DNA of 64,000 nucleotides from Flavobacteriales bacterium UBA6693 (lineage in GTDB: Bacteria > Bacteroidota > Bacteroidia > Flavobacteriales > Weeksellaceae), in NCBI GenBank assembly GCA_002454815.1, contig DKJL01000010.1, positions 62,001 to 126,000 on the forward strand, written 5' to 3'. This document shows positions 18,645 through 27,003 of the stretch, in pieces. Numbering within the stretch: position 1 is the first letter of the stretch; the number at the start of each line of letters is the position of its first letter. Position numbers and translations under genes: made by a program. Below the pieces are notes generated by a model. That model searched no databases, was not told the origin of the DNA, and saw only the letters and a list, made by a program, of their open reading frames with translations.

Positions 18645-19571
18645 ATGAAATATACAGTATCAGGTGCCGAGCTGGCCTCAGCATTAAAGTTGATCACAGA
18701 GCTTATAAACAGTTCTCCCGCTCCGCAAAAATTTTATTTTGTCCCGCAGGAGTATGAGCGCAGCATCCATGCTTTTATGGACGAAGCCAACCGCCGCCTG
18801 CCGGCAGAAGCGGATCACACCACCGAGCGCTGGCAGGTGTACCAACAACATATTGACGAATACCTCACTCGCGATCTTGTCGCGATCAATCATGACATCA
18901 GGCGTCGTCTCAATCACATCGGCATCACCCTGGAACACTGTCACCAGACCTTCACCAAGATAACCCATATCGTGCAGGATTTTCTCCTGAAAACCTTCGT
19001 AACCAATGAAATTCGCGAAGCCCGTGCGACCTGCGCCGACGTACTGCGGCAGCACCAGTGGCAGCACAGCGTCGATCAGGCGTATCTGCGTGCTACGGCA
19101 CCCGCGTCCTATACCGACTACCTGGCTTTTTTAGTCTCGGAATTGCAGGCACTTCGTGCGCATTGCCTTTCCTATGATTTGGGTCCTGAGACAGAACCGT
19201 ACCGGATAGCGATCGCCCAGGTGTTCGATGCCATGGCCGGCTGCCTTGCCGACACGGCCGTGCACCTGGCAACGCCCGCAACGCCGCCAACCTTCCCGGC
19301 CCATGTCTTCGCTACCGCTGACGATTATCAGACTTTTGTTCGGTTGCACGGTACCTTTCTTCTAAAACCTGCCGACTTTTCTTATCTCTTTCGCCGGTGG
19401 ACCGCCGAGCACCGAATCGTTGCAACGGATTCCGCCTTCCGGCACTGGTATGCTTCCTGGGAGGGGGCGACTTTTGAAGCACTGGACTATTTTAAAACAT
19501 TGGATCGTGTAAACAACCCAACGCGGCGTCTCCGCTACGATTATTGTCTTCCTTTGCGGCCGAGTGCCTGA
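18645..19571 (+). CDS. Hypothetical protein, function unknown
   Basis: 308 aa from the ATG at 18645, chosen because a full promoter overlaps any earlier start. The protein is soluble and largely helical (KYTVSGAELASALKLITELI; DEYLTRDLVAINHDIRRRLNHIG). It has no signal peptide and many histidine and arginine residues. No catalytic motif or family was recognised. The size and helical make-up are faintly like RteC-type proteins of Bacteroidota mobile elements, but no convincing motif match was found. It is G+C-rich compared with the left block and is followed by its own terminator, so it forms a single-gene unit. Confidence 0.7.
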   Translation: MKYTVSGAELASALKLITELINSSPAPQKFYFVPQEYERSIHAFMDEANRRLPAEADHTTERWQVYQQHIDEYLTRDLVAINHDIRRRLNHIGITLEHCHQTFTKITHIVQDFLLKTFVTNEIREARATCADVLRQHQWQHSVDQAYLRATAPASYTDYLAFLVSELQALRAHCLSYDLGPETEPYRIAIAQVFDAMAGCLADTAVHLATPATPPTFPAHVFATADDYQTFVRLHGTFLLKPADFSYLFRRWTAEHRIVATDSAFRHWYASWEGATFEALDYFKTLDRVNNPTRRLRYDYCLPLRPSA

Positions 19572-19593
19572 ATATACCGACCTGGAAAATACC

Positions 19594-19621
19594 GGCTTCG
19601 CTCTTTGGCGAGGCTTTTTTT
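19594..19621 (+). terminator. Rho-independent terminator
   Basis: A 7-bp stem, GCTTCGC (19595-19601) and GCGAGGC (19608-19614) with one G-T pair, around a TCTTTG loop, followed by seven T residues. It lies 23 bases after the stop codon of the preceding hypothetical gene. Confidence 0.85.
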
Positions 19622-19898
19622 ATTGTGAGTCGTTCTTTTCAAGATGCCTTGTCATTGTTGCGCTGCGGCTAAGGTAGAGATACGGTAAGGATACAGTAGG
19701 GATGATATAGGCACAGGTCATCTGGTTTTTGATGGTGGTTCTGCCTCGTGACGATTGGCCGTTTGATCTCCGTACTGTTCAACTCACCTTTACTTGCCGG
19801 AACTGGCCTTTCTTTGCCGAAACCGGCCTGCAAACAATCCGCTGTCGGCCATAGATTGCTTCTTTCCCTACCCGAAATTTGTAGTAAATAATTTAATC
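19622..19898. other. Intergenic stretch without recognised gene
   Basis: Together with the terminator just before it, this makes a gap of about 330 bases between two small genes. I see no promoter of the full Bacteroidota consensus. A GAAATTTG sequence (19874-19881), one base off the -7 consensus, sits 17 bases before the next ATG and could act as a weak promoter. Confidence 0.4.
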
Positions 19899-20096
19899 AT
19901 GCGAAAAATAGTGAAAACGATCGATGTCGAAGTCTTGTTCGGCAAGCAGAAGCGGCAGGCCAATAATCTCCTGCGCCTGGTTCGCGCACATTATAAGAAA
20001 CAGCGGCACCAACCCGTCACCATCCGCGAGTTTGCCAACTTTTACGGCTTAAGCGAGGACGAGGTGGCAGAAACCGTTTTGTTTAATGACAACTGA
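19899..20096 (+). CDS. Small basic protein with possible helix-turn-helix
   Basis: 65 aa from the ATG at 19899. In-frame codons continue upstream to 19794, but that stretch is not protein-like. The sequence is basic in its first half (EVLFGKQKRQANNLLRLVRA). It then has QPVTIREFANFYGLSEDEVAETV, which looks like a short helix-turn-helix: a turn after VTIREFANFYGLS. It could bind nucleic acid or a partner protein. It sits about 280 bases before the pglC-like operon on the same strand, so a regulatory role there is conceivable but unproven. I do not recognise the family. Confidence 0.6.
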   Translation: MRKIVKTIDVEVLFGKQKRQANNLLRLVRAHYKKQRHQPVTIREFANFYGLSEDEVAETVLFNDN

Positions 20097-20341
20097 GCCT
20101 GACCTGCCCGGTCGTCATTGGGCAAAAGAGACAGGTGAGAGGCATAGGACCGGCGATGTGTAATGGGCAATACTTCACCAGTTCAGTGCGGTGTGGTGGG
20201 TGAAAAGATGCCTCAACAGCCTACCCGTCCGCTTATCGTCCGCTTTATCCATAAGGCGATTTGAGTAAACATATAGTCATCTTACTTTTCAGCACCTTGA
20301 TCTCCATAAAATATAAGGTTGTCATACGCCCATTTTACGCC

Positions 20342-20368
20342 TTGCTTTTGCTGAAATTAACTAACTTG
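20342..20368 (+). promoter_or_regulatory. Possible promoter of the pglC-pglD operon
   Basis: TTG (20342-20344) and TAACTTG (20362-20368) are separated by 17 bases. The -7 element is one T short of TAnnTTTG. The ATG of the sugar transferase follows 7 bases later, so a transcript from here would be nearly leaderless. Confidence 0.35.
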
Positions 20369-20375
20369 CGGCGCA

Positions 20376-20984
20376 ATGTTGTACTCCCGCTTTATAAAAC
20401 CTGCCGTTGATGCATTGGCGGCATTTACAGGTCTGCTGCTGCTGAGTCCGCTGCTGATCATCGTCACTGTTGGTCTTTCCTTTGCCAACCGCGGAAAGCC
20501 TTTTTTCTTCCAGACGCGCCCGGGTAAGGGCGGGCGTCTGTTCCACATCATCAAGTTCAAAACCATGACGGATGACAAAGATGCCGCGGGCAATCTGCTG
20601 CCCGACGAGCAGCGCCTGACTGCGCTCGGTTCTTTTGTGCGCAAGACCTCACTCGATGAAATCCCCCAGTTGTTCAACGTCCTCAAAGGAGATATGAGCC
20701 TGATCGGACCGCGACCTTTACTCCCGCAATATCTGCCCCTCTACGATGCAGTGCAGAAACGCCGGCATGAAGTTCGACCCGGCATTACCGGCTGGGCGCA
20801 GGTGAACGGGCGCAATGCCATCTCCTGGGAACAGAAATTTGAATACGATGTTTGGTATGTCGACCATATTTCACTTTATCTGGATCTTCAAATCCTGTTC
20901 AAAACATTAAAGAAAGTGGTGGTAAGAGAAGGGATCTCTGCGGAAGGGCAGGCAACCATGACAGCTTTTAAAGGGTCAAAGTAA
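20376..20984 (+). CDS. pglC: PglC-like monotopic phosphoglycosyl transferase
   Basis: 202 aa, the size of the minimal PglC core. An N-terminal re-entrant hydrophobic helix (about residues 10-34) is followed by FFFQTRPGKGGRLFHIIKF, FKTMTDD and the catalytic dyad in TSLDEIPQLFNVL (D94-E95). GDMSLIGPRPLLPQY and PGITGWAQVNGRN then follow. It transfers a phospho-sugar from a UDP-sugar to undecaprenyl phosphate and so starts glycan assembly. The neighbouring PglD-like gene suggests UDP-diNAc-bacillosamine or a related 4-acetamido sugar as donor (inference). It is the first gene of a three-gene operon. Confidence 0.9.
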   Translation: MLYSRFIKPAVDALAAFTGLLLLSPLLIIVTVGLSFANRGKPFFFQTRPGKGGRLFHIIKFKTMTDDKDAAGNLLPDEQRLTALGSFVRKTSLDEIPQLFNVLKGDMSLIGPRPLLPQYLPLYDAVQKRRHEVRPGITGWAQVNGRNAISWEQKFEYDVWYVDHISLYLDLQILFKTLKKVVVREGISAEGQATMTAFKGSK

Positions 20985-20993
20985 ACTGAAGTA

Positions 20994-21611
20994 ATGGAAA
21001 GAGTGACCATCATCGGCGGCGGCGGACATGCGAAAGTCCTCATCGACTGTATTGAGCAGGAAAATAAATACGAAATCGCCGCCATCTTAGATGACAATCC
21101 GGATCTGCATCAGATCCTGAACTATCAGATCAGGCGTCGGCAGGAATTCGAAAGCCTGCCGAAAACCCACCTGATCATTGGCATCGGTAATTGCCAAATT
21201 CGGAAAAAAATCGCTGAGGAATTTCCCGGCGACTATATCACGACCATTCATCCCACAGCAATTGTTTCCAGGTATGCCAAGATAGGGAAGGGCAGCCATA
21301 TTTTCGCGGGAGCCATCATCAATGCAGGCGCTGTCATCGGAAATCATGTCATCATCAATACAGGCGCTGTTATTGAACATGACTGTACCATCGAAGATTG
21401 GGTGCATGTTTCACCCAACTGTGCGCTTGGCGGTAGTGTCACTGTTAAACAGGGGACCCACCTTGGGATCGGTTCAACGGTCATTCAGTGTTTAAGTATC
21501 GGGAAAAATGTAACTGTAGGCGCAGGCGCTGTGGTAATATCAGATATCCCCGACCATTGTACGGCCGTCGGTATCCCTGCAAAGCCCATTAAATATCACG
21601 ATCCTCATTGA
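20994..21611 (+). CDS. pglD: PglD-like UDP-4-amino-sugar N-acetyltransferase
   Basis: 205 aa. The N-terminal UDP-sugar binding domain starts MERVTIIGGGGHAKVLIDCI (GGGGHAK at 8-14). The beta-helix follows from residue about 85 with HPTAIVSRYAKIGKGSHIF. The catalytic histidine is in NTGAVIEHDCTI (H129). It ends with VTVGAGAVVISDIPDH and GIPAKPI. The protein matches the NeuD/PglD family in length and motifs. It would acetylate the C4 amino group of the sugar later used by the PglC-like enzyme 9 bases upstream. The matching aminotransferase and dehydratase lie 30 kb away at 51.3-54.4 kb. Confidence 0.88.
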   Translation: MERVTIIGGGGHAKVLIDCIEQENKYEIAAILDDNPDLHQILNYQIRRRQEFESLPKTHLIIGIGNCQIRKKIAEEFPGDYITTIHPTAIVSRYAKIGKGSHIFAGAIINAGAVIGNHVIINTGAVIEHDCTIEDWVHVSPNCALGGSVTVKQGTHLGIGSTVIQCLSIGKNVTVGAGAVVISDIPDHCTAVGIPAKPIKYHDPH

Positions 21612-22162
21612 CCGCAAAACGCCTCTTCGATTTTATTTTCGCCTTCCTGGCCCTGGTGTTGTTGTTACCGGTCATCCTGGTCATGGCGCTTACGGCCGCG
21701 ATGGATACCCGATCCAACGGCTTCTTTCTGCAAAAACGCATCGGGCAGTACGGCCGGCCCTTTACCATCCTGAAATTAAGGACCCTTCATTCGCAGACGC
21801 AGCGGATCTCTGCCTTTGGGCGCTTTCTCCGCCAGACCAAAATCGATGAGCTGCCTCAGCTGCTGCATGTCTTGGTCGGGCAGATGAGTGTCGTCGGCCC
21901 GCGGCCGGATGTGCCCGGCTATTATGATGCGCTGAAAGGGGAAGACCGTAAGGTCTTAGACCTAAAACCCGGCCTCACGTCCGAAGCCGGCCTGAAATAC
22001 TATAATGAAGATTTTCTCCTCTCGCAGCAGGCGGATCCCCTATGGTATAATGACACGGTGCTCTTTCCGGATAAAGTCCGGCTGAATCTGGACTATTATC
22101 ACCACCGCACTTTCGCAGGTGACCTGCGGATCATTTGGAAGACGTTACAACGGGCGTTGTAA
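21608..22162 (+). CDS. Second phosphoglycosyl transferase (bacterial sugar transferase family)
   Basis: 184 aa, starting with TTG at 21608, which overlaps the previous stop. No ATG exists before residue 27, and the family expects the first residues KRLFDFIFAFLALVLLLPVIL. It has FFLQKRIGQYGRPFTILKLRT, the catalytic dyad in QTKIDELPQLLHVL (D80-E81), GQMSVVGPRPDVPGYY and KPGLTSEAGLKYY. The loop before the dyad is shorter than in the PglC-like neighbour. Having two initiating transferases in one operon is unusual; they may load different first sugars or serve different glycans. It ends just before the repeat region. Confidence 0.85.
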   Translation: MTAKRLFDFIFAFLALVLLLPVILVMALTAAMDTRSNGFFLQKRIGQYGRPFTILKLRTLHSQTQRISAFGRFLRQTKIDELPQLLHVLVGQMSVVGPRPDVPGYYDALKGEDRKVLDLKPGLTSEAGLKYYNEDFLLSQQADPLWYNDTVLFPDKVRLNLDYYHHRTFAGDLRIIWKTLQRAL

Positions 22163-22414
22163 GGGATTTCTTTTTTAGGGAATTGCTTCGATTCGCACAG
22201 GGAAACGCAATGAAGCGCAGCGCGTGATGCTCTAAGTGCAGTTGGATACGGTCTTCTGTAGTCTGGATGCAATTGCGAAGCACATCACGAATAGCATAAC
22301 GAAGTAATGAGGGAAGGAAAAAATTTTCTTTTTCTAAAGGCAAATAGCTCCGAAGTAGGTTACTCCGACTTTAACTTGATCGGCGTCATTTCCAGTAGCG
22401 GAATGGAGTTGAGT

Positions 22415-22625
22415 GGAGGTCCCGAACAATTTTGCTGCCGCAGAATCACTCGACCTGACGACAGGCAGTCTGTTTCCAAAAGTTTTTTTCCTTCGTCACT
22501 TCGGGTAGCGCAACGCAGTGAAGCGTATCGGGAAGTTGATAACAGTATAAACCTAATTACAATTTAATTCTTATGTCCTTTTGCCTTGATGCCAAAGGAC
22601 CAAAAAATCAAGACTTGGATCTTTT
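22415..22625. repeat. Long direct repeat, copy 1
   Basis: About 210 bases from GGAGGTCCCGAACAATTTTG to the GGATCTTTT at the end. It is matched by copy 2 about 448 bases downstream with scattered substitutions. It contains the CACTCGACCTGACGACAGGC segment, an ACGCAGTGAAGCG segment and a CCTAATTACAATTTAATTCT segment. Near its end, GTCCTTT (22575-22581) can pair with AAAGGAC (22594-22600), and CTTGAT (22585-22590) with ATCAAG (22607-22612). These interleaved pairings would form an H-type pseudoknot if transcribed. Confidence 0.85.
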
Positions 22626-22651
22626 CGCTAAAAATTAAAATTTCTTCTATC

Positions 22652-22728
22652 AAAATCTCCAAACTCGGGCGGAAACAAAATTAGTCTTCGAATATATTTT
22701 CTGCCGCCACTCAAACACTGGAGATTTT
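22652..22728. repeat. Imperfect inverted repeat
   Basis: AAAATCTCC (22652-22660) is repeated in reverse complement as GGAGATTTT (22720-22728). A weaker inner match links CGGGCGG near 22666 with CTGCCGCC at 22701. It lies between the two direct repeat copies and could be a small palindromic element or a long hairpin. Confidence 0.5.
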
Positions 22729-22862
22729 TGGACAGTGCAAGTAGAGAGCCCGGAACTGAAGAAATCTTAATTTTCTTAACGCGAAAATCTCCGGAGTCGA
22801 TGGTTTGGGTCGGCAAATCATCGGTTCGTCACGCCGGATTGTGCAATGGTGTGGAGTGTAGC

Positions 22863-23075
22863 GGAGGTCCCGAACAATTTTACTGCCGCAAAGTCACTCG
22901 ACCTGACGACAGGCAGTCTGTTGCCAAAAGTTTTTTTCCTTAAACATTTGGAGTAGCGCAACGCAGTGGAGCGTCTCGGGAAGTTGATAACAGTATTAAA
23001 CCTAATTACAATTTAATTCTAATGTGCTTTTGCCTTGATGCCCAAGGACCAGAAAATCAAGACCTGGATCTTTTT
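22863..23075. repeat. Long direct repeat, copy 2
   Basis: This is the second copy of the about 210-base unit. The segments GGAGGTCCCGAACAATTT, CACTCGACCTGACGACAGGC and CCTAATTACAATTTAATTCT are all conserved. The arms that could form stem 1 of the pseudoknot in copy 1 are changed here (GTGCTTT against AAGGACC), while CTTGAT and ATCAAG remain. Confidence 0.85.
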
Positions 23076-23227
23076 CTTAACGTAAATAGCTCCGGAGTCA
23101 ATGTTCTCATTTTCAGGGCATGAGTTCGTCACTTCAGGTAGCGCAATACGCATCTCGGTCAGCCTTCGGCTTGCGGCGGAAACAGGACGCGGCAGGGCGC
23201 GTCGCAGACCCTCCGAAAAAAAAGTAT

Positions 23228-23235
23228 TATATTTG
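23228..23235 (+). promoter_or_regulatory. -7 promoter element TATATTTG of the first small PID protein
   Basis: TATATTTG matches TAnnTTTG and is followed by an A-rich leader of 12 bases to the ATG. No TTG is found at the expected -33 spacing. The same TATATTTGCAAAAA sequence precedes the paralogous gene at 50834. Confidence 0.6.
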
Positions 23236-23247
23236 CAAAAAAAAAAG

Positions 23248-23514
23248 ATGAAAATGATTGCTTTTCTTGCGCTCTTTCTTACGGGCGCGCTGGTCAATGC
23301 GCAGGCGGGGGAAAATAGATTTGAGAAGCAGGACGCCGCTTTTGAGCAACCCCCTGCAGTAAGGTCAGGAGAAATGCAGGAACTTGCAGGTCCCGGTTTC
23401 GAAGATGATGTGAATGATGAATTACCCATTGACGATTACATTCCTTTCCTGTTGCCCGTAGCGGTCCTTCTGCTTGTTTACTTTAAAAGAAGAAAAGCCG
23501 GACAGTTGTCCTAA
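23248..23514 (+). CDS. Small secreted, membrane-anchored PID-motif protein (copy 1)
   Basis: 88 aa starting at the ATG 12 bases after a -7 element. It has a signal peptide (KMIAFLALFLTGALVNAQ), then GENRF, an acidic linker with AGPGFEDD, the motif LPIDDY, a hydrophobic helix (IPFLLPVAVLLLVYF) and a basic tail KRRK. The same layout occurs at 42461 and 50834, so this is a paralogous family. The short C-terminal unit of PID motif, helix and basic tail resembles protein-sorting tails such as PEP-CTERM; I recall a PID-CTERM name being used in Bacteroidota but cannot confirm it. It lies 202 bases upstream of a T9SS-sorted protein on the same strand. Function unknown. Confidence 0.75.
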   Translation: MKMIAFLALFLTGALVNAQAGENRFEKQDAAFEQPPAVRSGEMQELAGPGFEDDVNDELPIDDYIPFLLPVAVLLLVYFKRRKAGQLS

Positions 23515-23716
23515 ACACGGGGGAAGCATTGGCCGAAACATCGATTCGGGGTGGATAGCGGTTTTCTGCTGCAAGACGGTTCATCTGAAAGAAAAGGCTC
23601 GGGGAGGCAAAATTAATGGATTACCCGGTTTCCCACTTCAACGGCGGTTTTTTCGTACCCACCAATACCCTTAGCACTGATTATTACCACGCCCGATAAT
23701 TTTTAATTACATTTTT

Positions 23717-26700
23717 ATGAAAAAATATTTACTGCTCTTCAGTTTGCTCAGCTTCCTGTTCAGCACAGCGCAGGTCACCCAAATCTGGACAGATTACAAC
23801 AATTACTGGACTTCAGGTTCAGGTATGATTAATGCTGTAAAACCTAATACGGCGCACAACTTACTGGCATTTAAATGGAATGGTATGACCTATTCTACAG
23901 GAGTGAATAATACTAAATTGACAGATAAAGGAGTTGTATTTAACCCTACGAAATTCAGAGCTTTGCCCATTAATTCCGTTCCGCTTGGTACGGGATCCGA
24001 TAATTATTTCATTGGCTTAGGGGCTTTGGTAGATGGTTTGCCAAATACGGTTGATAATGGACCTACCAATCCTTTTAAACCTATTCTCTCTGGAACAGAG
24101 AAAGCAAAATATTTAACAAAAGGAATTCAAGGTTTGGATCTTGGCAGTTGTCTTACCAATATTCCAACGGGAATTCCCATCCGCTTTAATTTAAGTACGA
24201 GAGGAATTACTGAGACCAATGTTGGTGATGCTATTCCGGATCTATTTATCACTCAAGTTGCCGATCCTACCACTGGCTCCGCAAAAGATAAATTTAAGTT
24301 CGTTGACGCAGCAGGAGCTATCGTAGGAACTGAATTTGAGATCAATTTTAATGTTGCTACAGCCGCCCCAAACATAGGAACCTGGAATGTAGATTTCTAT
24401 AAAAATGATAGTTCACAAAATCCAGCTGCTGCCAGTTTCGTTAATTCAACTCGAGGAATGCGTTTTATTGCTCTTGATTTAAGTCAGATGGGAATAACTA
24501 AAGATAAACCAGAAAAGGCGGGGAATTTCAGGGATGCTGTTGCCCTTATCTATACTCCCAGTGGCGATTCCGATCCTGCGTTTTTAGCTTTTAATGAGCC
24601 TTCCTTAGGTGTTGCAACAAAGTTAGCAGTTACGGCACAACCTACTACATCTAATTGTAGCGGAACGATGTCATCAAATTTTACAGTCCAATTGGAAGAT
24701 GCATTTGGATTCCCTGTGAAACAAGCGGGAATTACCATTACGGCATCCATGGAAACCGGACCGGGTGCCTTATTGGGAACTTTAACTGTCACTACGGATG
24801 CAAATGGTCTCGCGACTTTCACTAACTTATCTTTTGAAGTGGGTGGTAACCATCAAATCCGTTTTTCAAATTCAAGTTTAGATGCTGGAATATCAATGAA
24901 TATTGTAGGGGCGACGGGCTGCGCAGACAATATCTGGACCGGAAATGGAACGAACAGCAACTGGAATAATACGGCAAACTGGCAGACCGGCGTAATTCCA
25001 AACGCCAACAATAATGTGGAAATTCCAGCGGGACGCTCCAGATATCCGGTGTTGCAAAGTAATGCAGGCGCCAAAAATATCATTCTAGGTGCAGGTGCTT
25101 CTATTGATTTAAATGGTCAATTGTTCACCATTGCGGGAAATGTAACGAGAGATGTTACGGCCAAAATAGTCGCCGGAGCAGACAATTCAAACCTATACTA
25201 TTCCGGCACCAGCGCCCAGACCATTAATCAAGGTTTGCTTTCCGATGGTAAGATTGCCAATCTGACGATCGAAAATGCGGCCGGTGTGACCAATGCGGAT
25301 GTTCTGAAAATTTCTCAGGTTCTTTTGGTGAGAACCGGAACCTTTACTACCGCAGATGCCGTCACCATGGTTTGTAGATTTACACCCACCAGAAGAACGG
25401 CTCAAATTGGACCCCTGTCGGACAACAGCTACATCAACGGCGATGTGACCGTAGAACAATGCTTCCCGGCCAGACGTGCCTTCAGACTGCTTTCTTCGTC
25501 TGTAAATACAACTGGCTCCATCCGCGCAAACTGGCAAGAAAATGCATCGGCATGGAATGACAATCCAAAACCTGGTTATGGTACTCATATTACCGGTACA
25601 GGAGCCTCCGGCGCTAGCTCTACCAATGACGGAAAAAATGGTTTCGACTGGCAACCTTCCGGAAATCCGTCCCTGTTTAAATTCGATAACGGTACGCAGT
25701 TGTGGTCAGCAGCGACCAATACTACGGATAATCTCACCGCAGGAAGCCCGTACCGAATGTTGATACGCGGCGACAGAAGCATCAATATCCAGAAAAACAG
25801 TGCAACTCCGACCAATACGATTTTACGTTCAAAAGGAACAATTGTTAAGGGACCGGTTACTACGACAAATCTATCCACTATAGCGGACGGTTTCAATTTT
25901 GTCGGAAACCCTTTTCAGGCTAACGTCGATATGGCTAAAGTGATTGGAGAATCGGTGAACATTAAATCATTTTATACGATCTGGGATCCCACTTTAGGTG
26001 GGACGCCAACGCCAGGTCAGCCGGGTGGCAGAGGTGCATATGTAACCATCAATGCACTGACCGGCGAAAAGAGTAATCCTTCATCGCAAATGACCACTTT
26101 GCTTCAGCCCTATCAGGCCTTTTTTGTACAAACGCTTACTGCTGCTGCGCCACCTGCTTTAACTTTCAAAGAAGAGCACAAAGCGGTGAATGGTTTGCAA
26201 ACCAACACCTTCAGATTAAGTAATGAGGAAGCGGGCAGCAATCAGTTTATCGAATTGAGTCTTTATACCCAGGCGGCTTTCAATACCAGTGATACGTCCT
26301 CAGACGGTCTGAGAATCGATTTCAGCAGCTCTGCCAACAATGAGGTTGATCAGTTTGACGCTCCTAAATTCTCTAATCTGGATGAGAATATAGCCAGAAC
26401 CGTGGACGATACGCTGATCTCGATGGAGAACCGCGAGCTGCCGCAGTCCGGTGAGGTATTGCCGCTGGACATCACGCAGTACAGAAGTGACGCGTATACC
26501 ATGGCCATCAATTTAAGTCCATTTAAAGAATATGAAGTGTACTTAAGAGATCGGTTTACCAATCAGGACATCAAACTGGAAAACGGTGCTGCCACCCATT
26601 ACCGTTTTACCGTACCGAATGGCGATGCGGCGGCAAAAGCAGCAGACCGGTTCGCGTTCTATTTCCAGACTACCGTGCTGAATGTTGTGCAACCCGGAAA

Positions 26701-26953
26701 AAAAGGCGCTTTTTCAGTCTATCCCAATCCGGTGAACGGAGCCGTTGTTTATGTGAACGGCGACGCTTCCTTCGGTAAATCGACCCTGGAAATCTACAAC
26801 GCAGTGGGACAGAAGGTCAAGCAGGTCCAGGCCGATTTTGGCAGCAGTAAGCAAACTGAAATTCCTGTTCAGGGCTTAGCAAGCGGAATGTACATTGTAA
26901 ATATGACGACCGCTGCCGGAGAAACCTTCTCCACCAAGTTGATCAGGAACTAA
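23717..26953 (+). CDS. Large secreted surface protein with T9SS type A sorting domain
   Basis: 1078 aa. The signal peptide is MKKYLLLFSLLSFLFSTAQ. An N-terminal domain (about 20-290) opens VTQIWTDYNNYWTSGSG. An Ig-like module (about 297-393) has FTVQLEDAFGFPVKQAGITI, the pattern of bacterial Ig-like group 1. A short module DNIWTGNGTNSNWNNTANWQ near residue 404 follows, then a region with RAFRLLSSSVNTTGSI and FNFVGNPFQANVDM, common in flavobacterial surface proteins. The last 80 residues (FSVYPNPVNG, then LEIYNAVGQKV, GLASGMYIVNM, STKLIRN) are a type A sorting domain for outer-membrane export by T9SS. It is likely an adhesin or matrix protein; no catalytic motif was seen. It is followed by a strong terminator. 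Confidence 0.9.
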   Translation: MKKYLLLFSLLSFLFSTAQVTQIWTDYNNYWTSGSGMINAVKPNTAHNLLAFKWNGMTYSTGVNNTKLTDKGVVFNPTKFRALPINSVPLGTGSDNYFIGLGALVDGLPNTVDNGPTNPFKPILSGTEKAKYLTKGIQGLDLGSCLTNIPTGIPIRFNLSTRGITETNVGDAIPDLFITQVADPTTGSAKDKFKFVDAAGAIVGTEFEINFNVATAAPNIGTWNVDFYKNDSSQNPAAASFVNSTRGMRFIALDLSQMGITKDKPEKAGNFRDAVALIYTPSGDSDPAFLAFNEPSLGVATKLAVTAQPTTSNCSGTMSSNFTVQLEDAFGFPVKQAGITITASMETGPGALLGTLTVTTDANGLATFTNLSFEVGGNHQIRFSNSSLDAGISMNIVGATGCADNIWTGNGTNSNWNNTANWQTGVIPNANNNVEIPAGRSRYPVLQSNAGAKNIILGAGASIDLNGQLFTIAGNVTRDVTAKIVAGADNSNLYYSGTSAQTINQGLLSDGKIANLTIENAAGVTNADVLKISQVLLVRTGTFTTADAVTMVCRFTPTRRTAQIGPLSDNSYINGDVTVEQCFPARRAFRLLSSSVNTTGSIRANWQENASAWNDNPKPGYGTHITGTGASGASSTNDGKNGFDWQPSGNPSLFKFDNGTQLWSAATNTTDNLTAGSPYRMLIRGDRSINIQKNSATPTNTILRSKGTIVKGPVTTTNLSTIADGFNFVGNPFQANVDMAKVIGESVNIKSFYTIWDPTLGGTPTPGQPGGRGAYVTINALTGEKSNPSSQMTTLLQPYQAFFVQTLTAAAPPALTFKEEHKAVNGLQTNTFRLSNEEAGSNQFIELSLYTQAAFNTSDTSSDGLRIDFSSSANNEVDQFDAPKFSNLDENIARTVDDTLISMENRELPQSGEVLPLDITQYRSDAYTMAINLSPFKEYEVYLRDRFTNQDIKLENGAATHYRFTVPNGDAAAKAADRFAFYFQTTVLNVVQPGKKGAFSVYPNPVNGAVVYVNGDASFGKSTLEIYNAVGQKVKQVQADFGSSKQTEIPVQGLASGMYIVNMTTAAGETFSTKLIRN

Positions 26954-26970
26954 ACCTTCACCATAATGAT

Positions 26971-27003
26971 TAAAGCGCAAATAGAACTATTTGCGCTTTT
27001 TTT
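26971..27003 (+). terminator. Rho-independent terminator
   Basis: A nearly perfect hairpin: AAAGCGCAAATAG (26972-26984) and CTATTTGCGCTTT (26987-26999), with a minimal loop and a run of seven T residues. It is 18 bases after the stop codon of the 1078-aa protein. Confidence 0.95.

Larger units (their letters stand above)
22163..23247. other. Repeat-rich intergenic region of about 1.1 kb
   Basis: No convincing gene is present. The region holds two long diverged direct repeats, scattered shorter copies of the same units, and an inverted repeat, all listed separately. A short motif close to CTCCGGAGTC recurs near 22348, 22790 and 23091, and a TAGCGCAACGCAGTG-type motif recurs near 22505, 22953 and 23139. 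The segment lies exactly where the pgl gene cluster is interrupted. Confidence 0.7.

Noticed and set aside
22307..22943. Two short plus-strand frames with similar translations (GGPEQFCCRR and GGPEQFYCRK types)
   Set aside because: The similarity comes from the DNA direct repeats. The frames lack a promoter, a signal or a conserved domain, so they were treated as repeat-derived.
22415..23075. Possible CRISPR-like direct repeats
   Set aside because: Only two long, diverged copies of about 210 bases are present, without short regular repeats, spacers or cas genes.
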